Shown piece after piece: positions 27,229-47,001 of a stretch of 64,000 nt of DNA. The position numbers and the translations under genes are program-made. Position 1 is the first letter of the stretch; every line of letters begins with the position of its first letter. The DNA is from Toxoplasma gondii ME49 (taxonomy: Eukaryota; Apicomplexa; Conoidasida; Eucoccidiorida; Sarcocystidae): the NCBI RefSeq assembly GCF_000006565.2, contig NC_031468.1:1636747-1700746 (forward strand). The letters run 5' to 3'. The notes beneath the pieces were generated by a model. It had not been told where the DNA came from. It did no database searches and saw only the letters and a list, made by a program, of their open reading frames with translations.

Positions 27229-29166
27229 CTCTCGGTGTTGTTGAACTTGGGGATGTGCCAGCTGCGTCCCGAGAGCGAGGTACCGGCATTTGCTTTGTTC
27301 TACAAGAAGGGAAACCTTCATAAAAGGTCTTTGTTCATGAAACCTCGAACAGGAACTCGCACATTACTCAGGACCTGCCGATGCTTTTTTTTCGACATGA
27401 ATGAGTCCTGCCTCTTCGGTTTTTTCTGGACGTCCTTTGCAGAACAACTGCTTCCTCTGGACACAAGCTTTCCTCGACGATAAAACAATCGTCGTGAGCT
27501 AGGCGACAGAAGACTGACGGGTCCACGGTGGAAAGGTTTCGGGCAGAGCACCTTTCCTTCGATTTTCCCCGTTTTTCCTGTGCGTGGTCGTGAGGTGCGT
27601 CCCCTCAGATCTTTTTCCCCCTTTTCTCCAACCTATGGCATTCTCCTTCTCTGACTTCTTCACTTCGTGATCGGCGATTCGTGTGGAACAACGCCAAGGA
27701 CCCGCTTTGTCTTGTCTCTCGCTTCTTCTCTGTCTCCGGGACTTCCGCCTGCTCTGTTGTTTTCGTAGACAGCTGCAGACTCGTCGCCGTCTCCCCATGC
27801 GGTCGTTGCCCTCTCTTTTCTCCCTCAACTCCTTTCTTCTGTCCATCGCCCTCTTCTCGCTCTGCTGTTCTTTCTGACACCGTTTTGCGCGTTCTGCTTT
27901 ATGTTGAGAGCGTTTGTTTTTCGGGGTCCCGTCAAATGAATTTTGATTGTTTTTTGCGCACGCGTCTCTCAACTCAAACCGAACGCTGCGTCAGGCTGTC
28001 CGCGCCTTTTCTCTCAACCTCTGTGTCTTTACTACCGGATCCACCCGTGAGATTCACTATTCACGACCGTTGTCACCCGCCCATCGCCTGCTCGAGAGAG
28101 AGGCGCCATGCAATTTGTCCAGACTAGGGAGAACATGCGAGAGAGGCCATAGCGATAGCATCTCTGTCCAGTGCCGTCTATTTCCGGCCGTCGACCTCTG
28201 CTTTCCACTCCCCCCTTCTGGGCGTCTCGCCCCTTCGCCGACTTGTTTTCGTCTCTTGTTCTTTGTTGCCGCTGTTTCTTTTCTTCTTCTGTTCTTCTTT
28301 TCTTCATCTTCTCTGTGTCTCCTGACTTCTCTCGCTCTTCCGCTCTGTTCCTACACGTTGCCGTCTTCTTCGCCGCCCTCACAGGAGAACATGCGCGGCG
28401 CCTCACTGAGGTGACCGGGACTGGAGCTGGATCCCGCCACCTCTCTAGCGAGCGTTGAAAAGGAGAAACGAAGAGAAGAAAGCGATTCGCTCCAGGAACT
28501 TCGACACAGGAGAGACATTCAGAACGAGAGGCGAAGACGGATAAAAGAGACTGACTTGTTAACACAGCAACAAAAGAAGCCGAGTTAGAGAACAGTTGCA
28601 CCAAAGGAAAACGAAGAACAGTTGCACTCACGCACATACGCGTCTCCACTTCTTCCGGGAACCAGGGGGGGTGTCTCTGTGTCCGAAAGGCGAAAGCCAT
28701 CGGGCGGTCTTGCCGACGCTTTCGCTTCTTTGGACGAACTCAAAAAAGAAAGGACAGTCTCACTCTCAGGAGGCAAGCGACAGCGAACGCGGTCGCAACG
28801 CACACCCGACTTTCAAAAATGAGATGTGCATGAGTCCACGACCTCAAATATAAACGAACCTGAGAACTCTGTATTTTCTTGACGAACGCGAAACAAGAGA
28901 CGACCAGCTCCTGAGGAAAAGCAAAGCGATTCACGCACAGCCCTGCTCGTCTCGCCTCGCGGACGCAAAAGGTCGAGAGAGAAAACAAAGTCGGCGCGAT
29001 ACAAGGAAACCCCACACTCCGGCCAGTTTCCCCTCTCCCTCTGTTCCTCAGGAAGGCAAGAACCATCAAACTGCAAAGCGACAGCGTGCTCGCAAGTTCG
29101 CATTTCGTCGTTCCCTCTCGCTGGCCTTCAATCAGGCAGTCGTCCAGTCTGCCGTCCAGGCTCCTG
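27229..29166. other. Convergent spacer between kinase and CDC48AP
   Basis: About 1.9 kb lying between two stop codons, so it should hold both 3' untranslated regions. Long pyrimidine-rich and purine-rich stretches give open frames on both strands (for example 28032-28700 minus), rich in Arg/Lys/Glu on one strand and Ser/Leu/Phe on the other. That pattern is typical of low-complexity sequence rather than coding. No RNA gene was seen. Confidence 0.55.
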
Positions 29167-37980
<8,814 letters not shown>

Positions 37981-40900
37981 GTTCGTGGACCGAAAAAAGA
38001 AAAAAAAGGAAGAAAAAAAGGGAAAAAAAGAAAAAAAAAGAAAAAAAGAAAAAGAAAAGAGAGAGAACAAACAGGAAGCAAGCACGAACGAGAGAAAAAA
38101 GAAGACGGATGTGGAGACGGAAACCAGGAAACGCGAACGTAAAGAATTGACAGACTCATGCGTGTTTTTCGACAGACGCAGGTCTGTCTAGTTCCAGCGA
38201 ATTCTCATTTTCTGCAGGCGTCCCTCTCTGAGAGCGAAGAAGAAGAGGCATTCGCGCGGTCACGTAAAGTTCAGGTGGAAGGCGCCGTGGGGAGAAAGAA
38301 AACTCGCTCTCTCGAAACATGTAAAAAGAATACGTCGTGTATCTCTCTGTCGGTTTCTCGCCTCCCGCAGCGAGACAGAACGAACTTGCCGAAGAGAAAG
38401 GATGCCCAGGCAAAGAAGGTGAAGACGAATGAAAGAAAAAGGCGCCTCTCAGTGCCCTGTTTCGTGAACAGAGGCAGGGAGACGGAAGAAGAAAAAAAAC
38501 GGCAGAGGGAAGGAGAAGAGAGAAGAGGAAACGCGAGTTACACGCAGCATGCAGGCGTCGGAAAGGAGACGAGAAACTGGAGGGGAAAAGGGGAGGAAAA
38601 CGAGCAAACGGTTGCGCTGCTGTCTGGTCGCTGGGCAGCAGACAGAGGGAGCGAGGAACACCCGAAAGATGCGACGCAAGAAAAGTTCTCACACTTGCTC
38701 AAGGCGAGATGGAGACGGACACAGCAGGCGTTCTGCGGCTTCCTCCTTTCGCTCCTCTCTCATCACGAGAGAAACAAAGCGGTGCGGAAGTTGAACTCAG
38801 CACACACAGAGAAATCTTCGTTTCACAGCAGGCTCTCGCGCGACGCCGTCTCCTCAAAGATGCAGCGTTCCTTGTCGCTGTCTCTCTTGAAACGCGCGTG
38901 GATATTCTTTGACAAGAGTGGAGAGAGAGACAACGCTTCTCGAGGAGAGACAGAACGGACGGCAGTCAAGCGGGCACAACACTCAACGCGTTTAGTGGAG
39001 AAGAGAGGAAAAGTCGGAAAAAATGGCGAAAATGTCAAAGACAGCGCGCGCAGCTCTTCTTCTCGCAGTTGCGGTGCATGCACACAGACGCATGCAGACG
39101 GCAGCTACTGCCAGTGCTGCTCCCGTGGCGCTCAGGACAGACAGAAGGAGACACACGCAGAGACAGAAGGAGACACACGCAGAGACAGAAGGAGACACAA
39201 GCAGAGACAGAAGGAGACACAAGCAGAGACAGAAGGAGACACAAGCAGAGACAGAAGGAGACACAAGCAGAGACGGAAGGAGACACACGCAGAGACAGAT
39301 CGTGGCAAGCGCCTTCGTCGTGTCTACAGATTTGAAGTTCGCGCAAAGAATTCAGCAAACCGAGGCATGAGTTGAAGCGCTTGCTGTTATTTCCGGTTGG
39401 TCCAGAATCCCCTCATTCAGTTCTCGTTTCCGTCCACGCGCGCGCGAAAAGCAAAGGGAGTGTGCATCCGAGAGAGAGAGAGGCACTCTCAGCGTGGATG
39501 CAGAAGAAATTTTCGAGAATTTGGTGAGAAAGTCACTACACCAATGACCGCACTCGCCTCTGCGTAGGAAATGTTCCGCGTGAGTGCAAGTGACACCGAA
39601 GTCTCCGCATTTTCGCAGCTGGAAACGATGTGAGTTCTTGAGACGGACGACATCAGATACCCACTTTGTCGTATGTGACATATAGCTGATGTTGCATTCG
39701 GAAGATCTAAAAAATGCGCTCCAGACAAGAAAAACATGTCCGGTTACTTTTTCTCGCGTGTCTTCTCCAGAATCCACAGTTTTCCAGAGAGAAACACTCG
39801 CAGAAGCGCAAGCGGCTTCGACCTCGGCGTTGACAGGGGAACTCCAGCGTCTCTCTTGTCTGTGTGTGCTCTCTCGGAATGCACGTACTGTCGAAAAGCT
39901 CCTGACGACCGTGTGCTGTGATAATAGAGATCATCGGGTGACAAGGTTGACAGGAATGTGAAAGCAGAAGAACGCGCTTCGGGGTACAAAAGTCCACACC
40001 AATCGAGCTGCGACTCCAACAAAGAAAACCAAGGAAGAGGAAAATCCGAGATCTGGGAGATCCATCAACAGGCGAAGACCCTTTTCGACATGCATGTGCC
40101 GAGGGAGTTTCATACATATTTATATACAGATGTTTACATAATGGTACGCAGAGAAAGATACATCTCTCGATATCTGCAAAGGCGCGTCAGTGCAGAGAAG
40201 ATATCTAAAAGAACTGGGTACAGGATTAACGCCGTGTACAGAGTCAGTCTCCACGGTGGCACATCTGTTGGAAAAAAAAACCTTGGAAGCACATGAACTT
40301 TAAAAAGCGAACGCAGTGGGTCGAGGAGACAGTTTTTTTTCTTCTGCGGAACCAGAAGTCTGAACTCGAATAGACTGTGACAAGGAACTGACGAAAATGG
40401 CTTCTGGAGAAAGAAAATCCGTGGAAGAAATCGAGAGATTCCTCCCTCTCGCTGAAGGTCCTTCTGGTTCTTTTCTAGCATCCTTCTCCCTGCCTTTTTT
40501 ACATGCCGGCAGAAAGGGACCCTATCTTGTGAAAAGGTGAATGTGTGGCTGAGACACACCCCTACTGGAGCATGACGACTATGAATGTATTTGTTGCAAA
40601 GAGGAATTTACGCGTAATTTAACGTATCTTTAAATGTAACTGAAGACGAATTAGATGTCCTTAAAGATGAAATCAAATGTGAACGAAAAACAATTTGACA
40701 TGCGGTCAAAGGAAATGCAAATGTGGTTTGAGGTCTATGGGGAAAAAGCTGTTTTTCTCCAAAAACGCCGCTCGCCTAGAATGTCTTCTCGTAGGGGTGT
40801 CGCGCGCCGACATGTGTGACAAAGAACTCACTCATTGACGAGGAAACTCGGACGTCCGTCGTCGACAAATCGTCGCTCTCCAAAACAACAGGACTTTCCA

Positions 40901-41608
40901 CCGCACCCACAACACAAAAAAAATCAGCAGACCCTGCAGAGAGGTCAACCACGTTTCATCGGTGCGACCAGCGAAAGCAGCAGCCTCCTCCGCGTTCCTT
41001 GAATTTCGATTCACAGGACTCGAGGAAGCAGAACACGAGAGAGAGGACGAAGACGAAGAAACTCCGCAAGACAGAAGACAGTTCAGAAAGCAAGAAGGGC
41101 AGCGAAGAGCGGCTTTCTTAAAAAACAAAGTCGTGGACACAAAGCAGGCATCCAAGGGTCCAGACGGGTCCCTGGGGCAGAGAGTGATGGAGCAGGAGAG
41201 GCGCGAAAGTCGAGAAAAAAGCGGGAAGGAATCACGTACAACTCGACACACGCCCACGAATTGGACAATAAAGGAGAGAGGCAACCAAACGAGATAAGCA
41301 ACTCGTCAAGGAAAGCAGCCTGTCGCTTGTTATGCAACGTCCCTGGAGAGACCTTCTGAGTTTCGAGCTCTCTGCCGAGATGGGCAAGGAAAAAAGACGC
41401 AAAAGGTACCGAGACACCAGCCGTGTTGTTCGCCGAAGATTTCGCGACTTGGTCTGTCCCTGGAAGGAACAGGTCCGCAGGAAAAATGGACCAAAGAAAA
41501 AAGGACTGGCGGATCTTCTTCGTGCAGAAGAAAGGGGACGCTGAGCTGGTCCTTGTGCGCCGAGAAAGTGAAGTTGCCATTGCTGAACTGCGGGGCGTTC
41601 GGGGGACC
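37981..41608. other. Spacer: CDC48AP 5' flank and PUF60-like 3' flank
   Basis: About 3.6 kb. The part from 37985 to 38110 is an A/G-rich tract directly upstream of the CDC48AP start. A 22-base tandem repeat lies at 39141-39298. A more AT-rich patch at about 40570-40740 differs in composition from its surroundings and was not identified. No convincing gene was found on either strand. Confidence 0.5.
39141..39298. repeat. 22-bp tandem repeat, about seven copies
   Basis: The unit ACAGAAGGAGACACAAGC plus AGAG recurs every 22 bases (starts at 39141, 39163, 39185, 39207, 39229, 39251, 39273). Differences are limited to CACACGC versus CACAAGC and one G. Twenty-two is not a multiple of three, so all frames are open by repetition, which explains the arginine-rich ORFs here. 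It lies about 1.2 kb upstream of the CDC48AP start codon. Confidence 0.95.
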
Positions 41609-44600
41609 CTACAGTTCGTAGCGCCTCTGGGAGTACGCCGCCATGTCGTACAACTCGCATTTCACTTTTCTCTTAGCGAAACTGCGTTCGTTCAAAACGC
41701 GCACCGCTCTGTTCGCCTCTGTGCAGTCGGGCAAAAGGCACAACAAAAGTGGAACAGAAATATCGAAAACTTGAAAACCTCAAGGCAAACATCTGCTGTC
41801 TCGGCCAGAAAACCCCCAGCCCAACTACATAAAAAGTCATACAGACACACACATATATATATACATAAAATATACTTGAGATGTACGTAGTTGTATCTTT
41901 CTCTTTGATCTTCTGCATGTAAACTTGGACGCATGCTTATCCCGATGCATGCATACATCAATGGTTTCACCTTAGATGCGCAACTTCAGAAGCCGGAACA
42001 TGACGAGGACCGTATACGTGAAGATTCGTGTATGGTTACAATCTTCTTTTCGAGTCTCAGGCCTCGCTGAGAGTCAGGGAGACCAGATCCTCTTTTCTCG
42101 GTTTCTCCACCTTGTGGACGAAACATCGCATCCGCTTCGACGCGCAGCAGCCCCCGAATTTCTCTCGACAAAAAAGCTCAATTCCTCCTCAGGCAGCGCA
42201 TGCATGGAAGGGCGCCCGCCTTGGGGTGTACCACGAGTTCTGCTTTAGTGACGTGTGATGGCTTCTCAGAAAAAGTATTTCTTGGTCGCGTCGTTCACGT
42301 ATTTCTTTCGTGGAGAACCGGTTTTGTCACCCTTTTTCCTTTGGATTTCTTCCGTCTTGACAGCCAGTGTTTTCCGACGCCTTTCGCCCATTTTTTTCCG
42401 AAAAATACTTTCTCGCCTACGTTCCGGCAACTGATAGAGCGCGAAGGCGCGAACCTCCTGCGTACTCGCGACGACGTGAATACGCACTTCCACAACTTTT
42501 CCGTGTTTGAGACATTCTTGATAGATCTACAAAAAACACAAGAGCGAGACAGGAACTCCTCGGATAGCAGGAAGAGAGAAATCACGGTCCGACGCCGGGC
42601 TACAGCAGCAAATGCAAGCATACAAGAGAGCGAAGACACAGACATAAGAAGACATAAACAATCACGAGGATATACAAAGCAAACGCGTGAGGAAGGAAGT
42701 ACCAGTTGAACAGGACAGAGGTTCCTGAAACACACAGTAAAAAAGAAAACTCCGCCGAAGCCTCTACACACAGCTACAAATCTGTGTCCATCTATGTGAA
42801 TGCATGTACATATGCATATATATATATATATATATATATATGCGTTCCCACACGAATAGATGTATGTCGAGAGAGACAGGTTGACATATCGACCAACATA
42901 TAGACACCCGGAGAAACACATAAAGAATGGGAAAAAACAGGTTGAAAAATGCATTGAAAGACACAAAAGTGACAGTCACAGTCCAGAAAGAGAACAGAGT
43001 TAAGGACGATCTGCTTGTCAAAACCGACCTCATCTTTTACGTCGTCGTCGAGCTCAGCAACCTCCATGAGGTTTTTCAAAACGATCAACGTCGAAGGGGC
43101 ATCGCCGTTCCGAGCATCCAGAGTCACGTGGAGAGTATTTCCTGTTTGGAAATTGACACAAAGGAGACGCAAATGTTGAAGAATCGATTTTTCAATTCCG
43201 CGTCAAGCGTACGATAGAGAGTCGTCCTTGAGAAGAAAGTGGAGGGAAATACACAGGAGAAAACGGAGACTGCGCGTCACCAATTTGACTCGACGCGCCA
43301 CAGAAACGGTTCCCCAGAGAAGACTCCGAAATTCGGAAATTCGAGAGGGGCGACAAGACGCGACGGCAGCAATGCGAAAGAGCACGTGAACGGCAGATGC
43401 ACCGCAGAAAAGCCGCAAGAACGAGAGAAAGGACGAGAGGAGAGAGAAGGAAAAAAACGAGGGAAGGCACATGAGAGGAAGAAGGAAAGAAGAGAAGAAA
43501 AGAGAGAGACAACAGAAAACGAGGAGGAAGAGACCTGCGTAACTGAGAGTAGACGCATGTCCTGCAGAGAGCGAAGGGCACAAGATAGACGGGACGATAA
43601 ATCGCTTTCCTTCACGTTCGAGTGAGGATTGATACCATCCAAGGATTAGAACTCCCAAGACTATCTGGTCAGTTATCCCCGGCGTAAAAAAAATATCTTT
43701 TGTACTGAGAAAGCCTACCTCCGACGTCGAAGCCGTGCATTGTGGCGACTGCAGTGTTGGCATGGCTCTTTTCAAAGAAGTGAACATAAGCCTCTCGACG
43801 ATGAGGAAAATGATCGAGAGTTGTGATAGACCCGAAGACGTCAAAAACTTGCTGTACATACAGTCAGAGAAACGCATTCAACATGCAAGACAGAAAATAC
43901 GCCGAAAAAGAAAAATCGACGCTCAGTGGCATTTGCCTGCATCCATACATCCGCGCAAACTTGCACTCAGCTTCGCATCCACCAATTCTATTACTAAGTG
44001 TGCATACTAGTATATACACCTATGTATATATATATATATGTATAGATGTATAGATGCATGAATGAATATTTATACACCTACATATATACATATATATATA
44101 TATTTTTATTTATAGAACACATATGGAAAGACGGAGAGAGAGAGATTTATGTGTATATAGGTACATGTGGGCGGACATATACATGCGGAGAGAAGACCCG
44201 GAGAGAGCGACAAGGACATATCCAGGCCAACGCAGAAGTGAAGAAGAAAAGCACCGCATGGATCAAGAAGGCGGCAAGACCGTGTTTCGCACTGCTCGCG
44301 TTTCTGAATCTTGGTTAGCTGCTTCTTTCTCTTTGGGTGTCTCCGGAGGCCCACCTTCACTTCCGCCTCAGAAAATCCCTCCGGCAGATTCGTGACTTTG
44401 ACGACTTTCGATCCACTGAGAGGGTTCGCCAAGTCCTCTGCAGAGACGCCGTGTTCGAAGACAAAGCACGCGACAAAGGTGGAAAGCTCGAAAACAGACC
44501 GACGCTGAAGACGCCAGAAGGGTGCGTCCTGTGTTTTCCATTCCCCCCCTCCCCCCCCGCGAGCGTCGATGCATGCATGAGCTTCTAACTCTCTTGCGTG

Positions 44601-47001
44601 TGCATCTCTCTGCGCCTCTCCGCAGTTCTGTTACGCTTCCTCGTCTCTGCGATGTCTTCCACGAACCAGGAATCTACCGACTTCTCTCCTTCGACGTTCG
44701 AAGCCGCCTCCCCCGCAGGCGACAGTCTGGACGGAACGCATCGGCTGTCGGCGTCAACGACGGCGCGTTTTGACGACCCAGACCTGTGTCTGGGAGTTCG
44801 CGTTCTCACCTGACTCGGCGCGAGTCGCGAACTGCTGGTACGTCGCCACACCGAAGAGACCAGTTGACGGAGTCTGCAGAGAAGTTGCGAACAGGCACCG
44901 GAAAAGGAGAGCGACTCCAGCCACGGAGAAGAAGACGCAGGAGACGAAAAAGCATCCCGAGACAGAGAAAGAGCGGTTGAGAAGGAGGAACCGGCGGCAA
45001 CGGCGACTGAGAGGCAGCCTCGACAGCCCAGTAGATCGGAAGACAAAACGGATGGCACTGCAGAGCAGAATGGAAATGAACCAAGTCAGACGAGACGGCC
45101 TTCCCTCCGATGCGCATGTCGTCCGCACCCCAACGCGAAACGTAGACAGAGGACCATGTTGACGGGGGTCCGACAAGACCTCACACACAAAGAACTCGGA
45201 AGGAATCTGCCACCGTGAGTCTCGCGGTTCTTGTACGCAGCTCGGAAGCAAATGTCGAGTATCCGAAGCGGCCCTACACCAAGGCGCAGTCTCCTCTCTC
45301 CGAGAGCGTGATCGCTCTTCTGCCGTCTAGTCGCAAGCACGCAGAGAATGCGGTCGTCGATCTATATATCGACAAGAAAAATACCCCTGCGAGGTTTTAT
45401 GCATGTGCATGCTTCCCCTGAACAAAGCAGCTCTCACCGCAGCTCGCTTCGACACAGACACACGCTTCGGTCCTTCGTCCTTCTGCGCCTCTCTCGAAGC
45501 ATGATGTCCCATCGCAGGGGATGCATGCGCCACTTGAATGCGTTGCCCTTTGAACCGGAAATTGTTCATAGCCTGTACAGCCGTTTGCTGTCGAAAAAAG
45601 CACAGAGAAAAGCGCTGCCAACGCCTCGTCAAAGCACTGCAACAGGGGAACCTGAACGTCTGTCACCGGCGCCCTGATTCAACTGCTTCTGTCTCCTCAT
45701 CTTCTTTCTGCGTTCTGCTGTGCTCTCTCTTCTTCTCCCTCTAGACTTCTTCTCCCTCTAGACTTCTTCTCCTCTCCACTCTTTCTTCCTCTCCTCTGCA
45801 TTCGTTCGTCCACTCTTCGACGCATGGCGTCTCTCCTTCTACTCCCTCCTCGCTGCTCGGTAGACAGACGTGAGACCTATGGGCGTCTCGCGAGGCGAAA
45901 TCGCAGCCTGTAGCGGACGGCACGCATGCACGAGCGACGGGGCTCCTCGCCTTCTGAAGAGTTGTACTTCCGTGAAAGTTTCCAGGTCCTTTCAAACGAA
46001 TCCCCAGACGCACCGCAGCCTCGAGCGTAGCGAAATCCATCAGCGCGTACGTCGTCCGTTTCTTCTCGTCCTCTCTAGGGGGAATGTAGACTTGCTTAAT
46101 TTCCCCGAAGGACTGGAAAACGGCTCTGAGCTCTTCCTCAGACACGGGGACTTTCAGAGAGGTGATGTAGATACGTCGCTCTCGCTGCTTCGCCCACTTC
46201 TCCCGCATGGCCTCTGTGACCGGCCGGTCCTGAAAAAACGAAACGCCTTCTGCTTCTGCGTCGTGAGTCGTTTCCGGGATCTTTCACGCATGCACGAGGT
46301 TCTTGATTCACCAGTCAAAATACGAAAGAGAGAAGGAAAAGGAAGAATGGCCGGAGAAAAAAGGACAGACCAAGAACAGAGATGTGCGCAACGACGGAGA
46401 TGGATGAAGAAGAAAGAATGCGCAAGGGAGGAAGAAAGAAGAGACAGAAGCAGGTGACGCGAGGCGCTGTGGATGGGGAGACCATTTGCGCCAGATCGTC
46501 GTTTTCTTCCCGACACACAAGGTTACTTTGGAAAAAGCTACATTTTACACCAACACTGAGACAACGAAAATGTAACTGGAGTTGTTTCTCTGATTCTACG
46601 GGGTCAAGCGAAGATGAGGAGAGAGAAACAGGTGGAATTACATGGTGCAGTTGCCATCGAAATGTCTCTAAAATCCGCGCCGAAGAACGCTTTCTGTTCC
46701 ACTTTCTCCTTTTTCTTCACCGCACTAAAGTGCTCAACCAATTCCCGGTGTCTGTACGTCACACCAAGTGCCTCTCTCTGCACATGTACTTCTCCTTTCT
46801 TCTCTCCTGCTTTTCCTCGAATCGTACTTTTCCGATTGCTCGACTGATTTTATCTTGCCACTCTGTGTTCGCGTTTCTCGGAGGCGCTCGCTCTCGTCGC
46901 GGCTCTGGAGTAAAGAGGAGCGGCTGCTCTCCTTCCCGGTGTCTGATCTCCTCCTCTCTGAAGTCCTGGGCGAGAGAAAAGGCAGTGACACGGAGGGACA
47001 T
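41609..47001 (-). CDS. PUF60-like splicing factor (two RRMs and a UHM)
   Basis: Exons 47001-46828, 46229-46014, 45587-45438, about 45206-45129, about 44809-44635, 44437-44355, 43851-43719, 43141-43029, 42526-42421 and 41718-41609 join in phase to about 445 residues. Start: ATG at 47001 (MSLRVTAFSLAQDF). RRM1 spans exons 2-3: RIYITSLK (RNP2), TTYALMDFA (RNP1), then AVQAMNNFRFKGQRIQVAHA. RRM2 spans exons 6-7: VVKVTNLPEGFSEAEVK, REAYVHFF, TAVATMHGFDVGG. The C-terminal U2AF-homology motif spans exons 8-10: STLIVLKNLMEV..LDDDVKDE, QECLKHGKVVEVRI, RAFALYQLPE, and a final VKCELYD. This order matches PUF60/half-pint poly(U)-binding factors, which act with U2AF at 3' splice sites in the nucleus. Exons 4-5, the linker, are the least certain and exon 4 may be absent (420 residues). 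RBM39-type proteins are the main alternative. Confidence 0.85.
42810..42842. repeat. (TA)n microsatellite
   Basis: A TA run in intron 8 of the PUF60-like gene. Confidence 0.9.
43995..44110. repeat. (TA)n with ACCTA/CATA variants
   Basis: TA-rich cluster in intron 6 of the PUF60-like gene. Confidence 0.85.

Noticed and set aside
28032..28700. 222-codon minus-strand frame between the kinase and CDC48AP
   Set aside because: Built from a purine-rich tract (Glu/Lys/Arg runs) in a convergent 3' region; no recognisable domain.
39023..39375. Arg/Gln/Thr repeat frames on plus and Val/Ser/Cys/Leu frames on minus
   Set aside because: All are products of the 22-base tandem repeat, which keeps several frames open at once.
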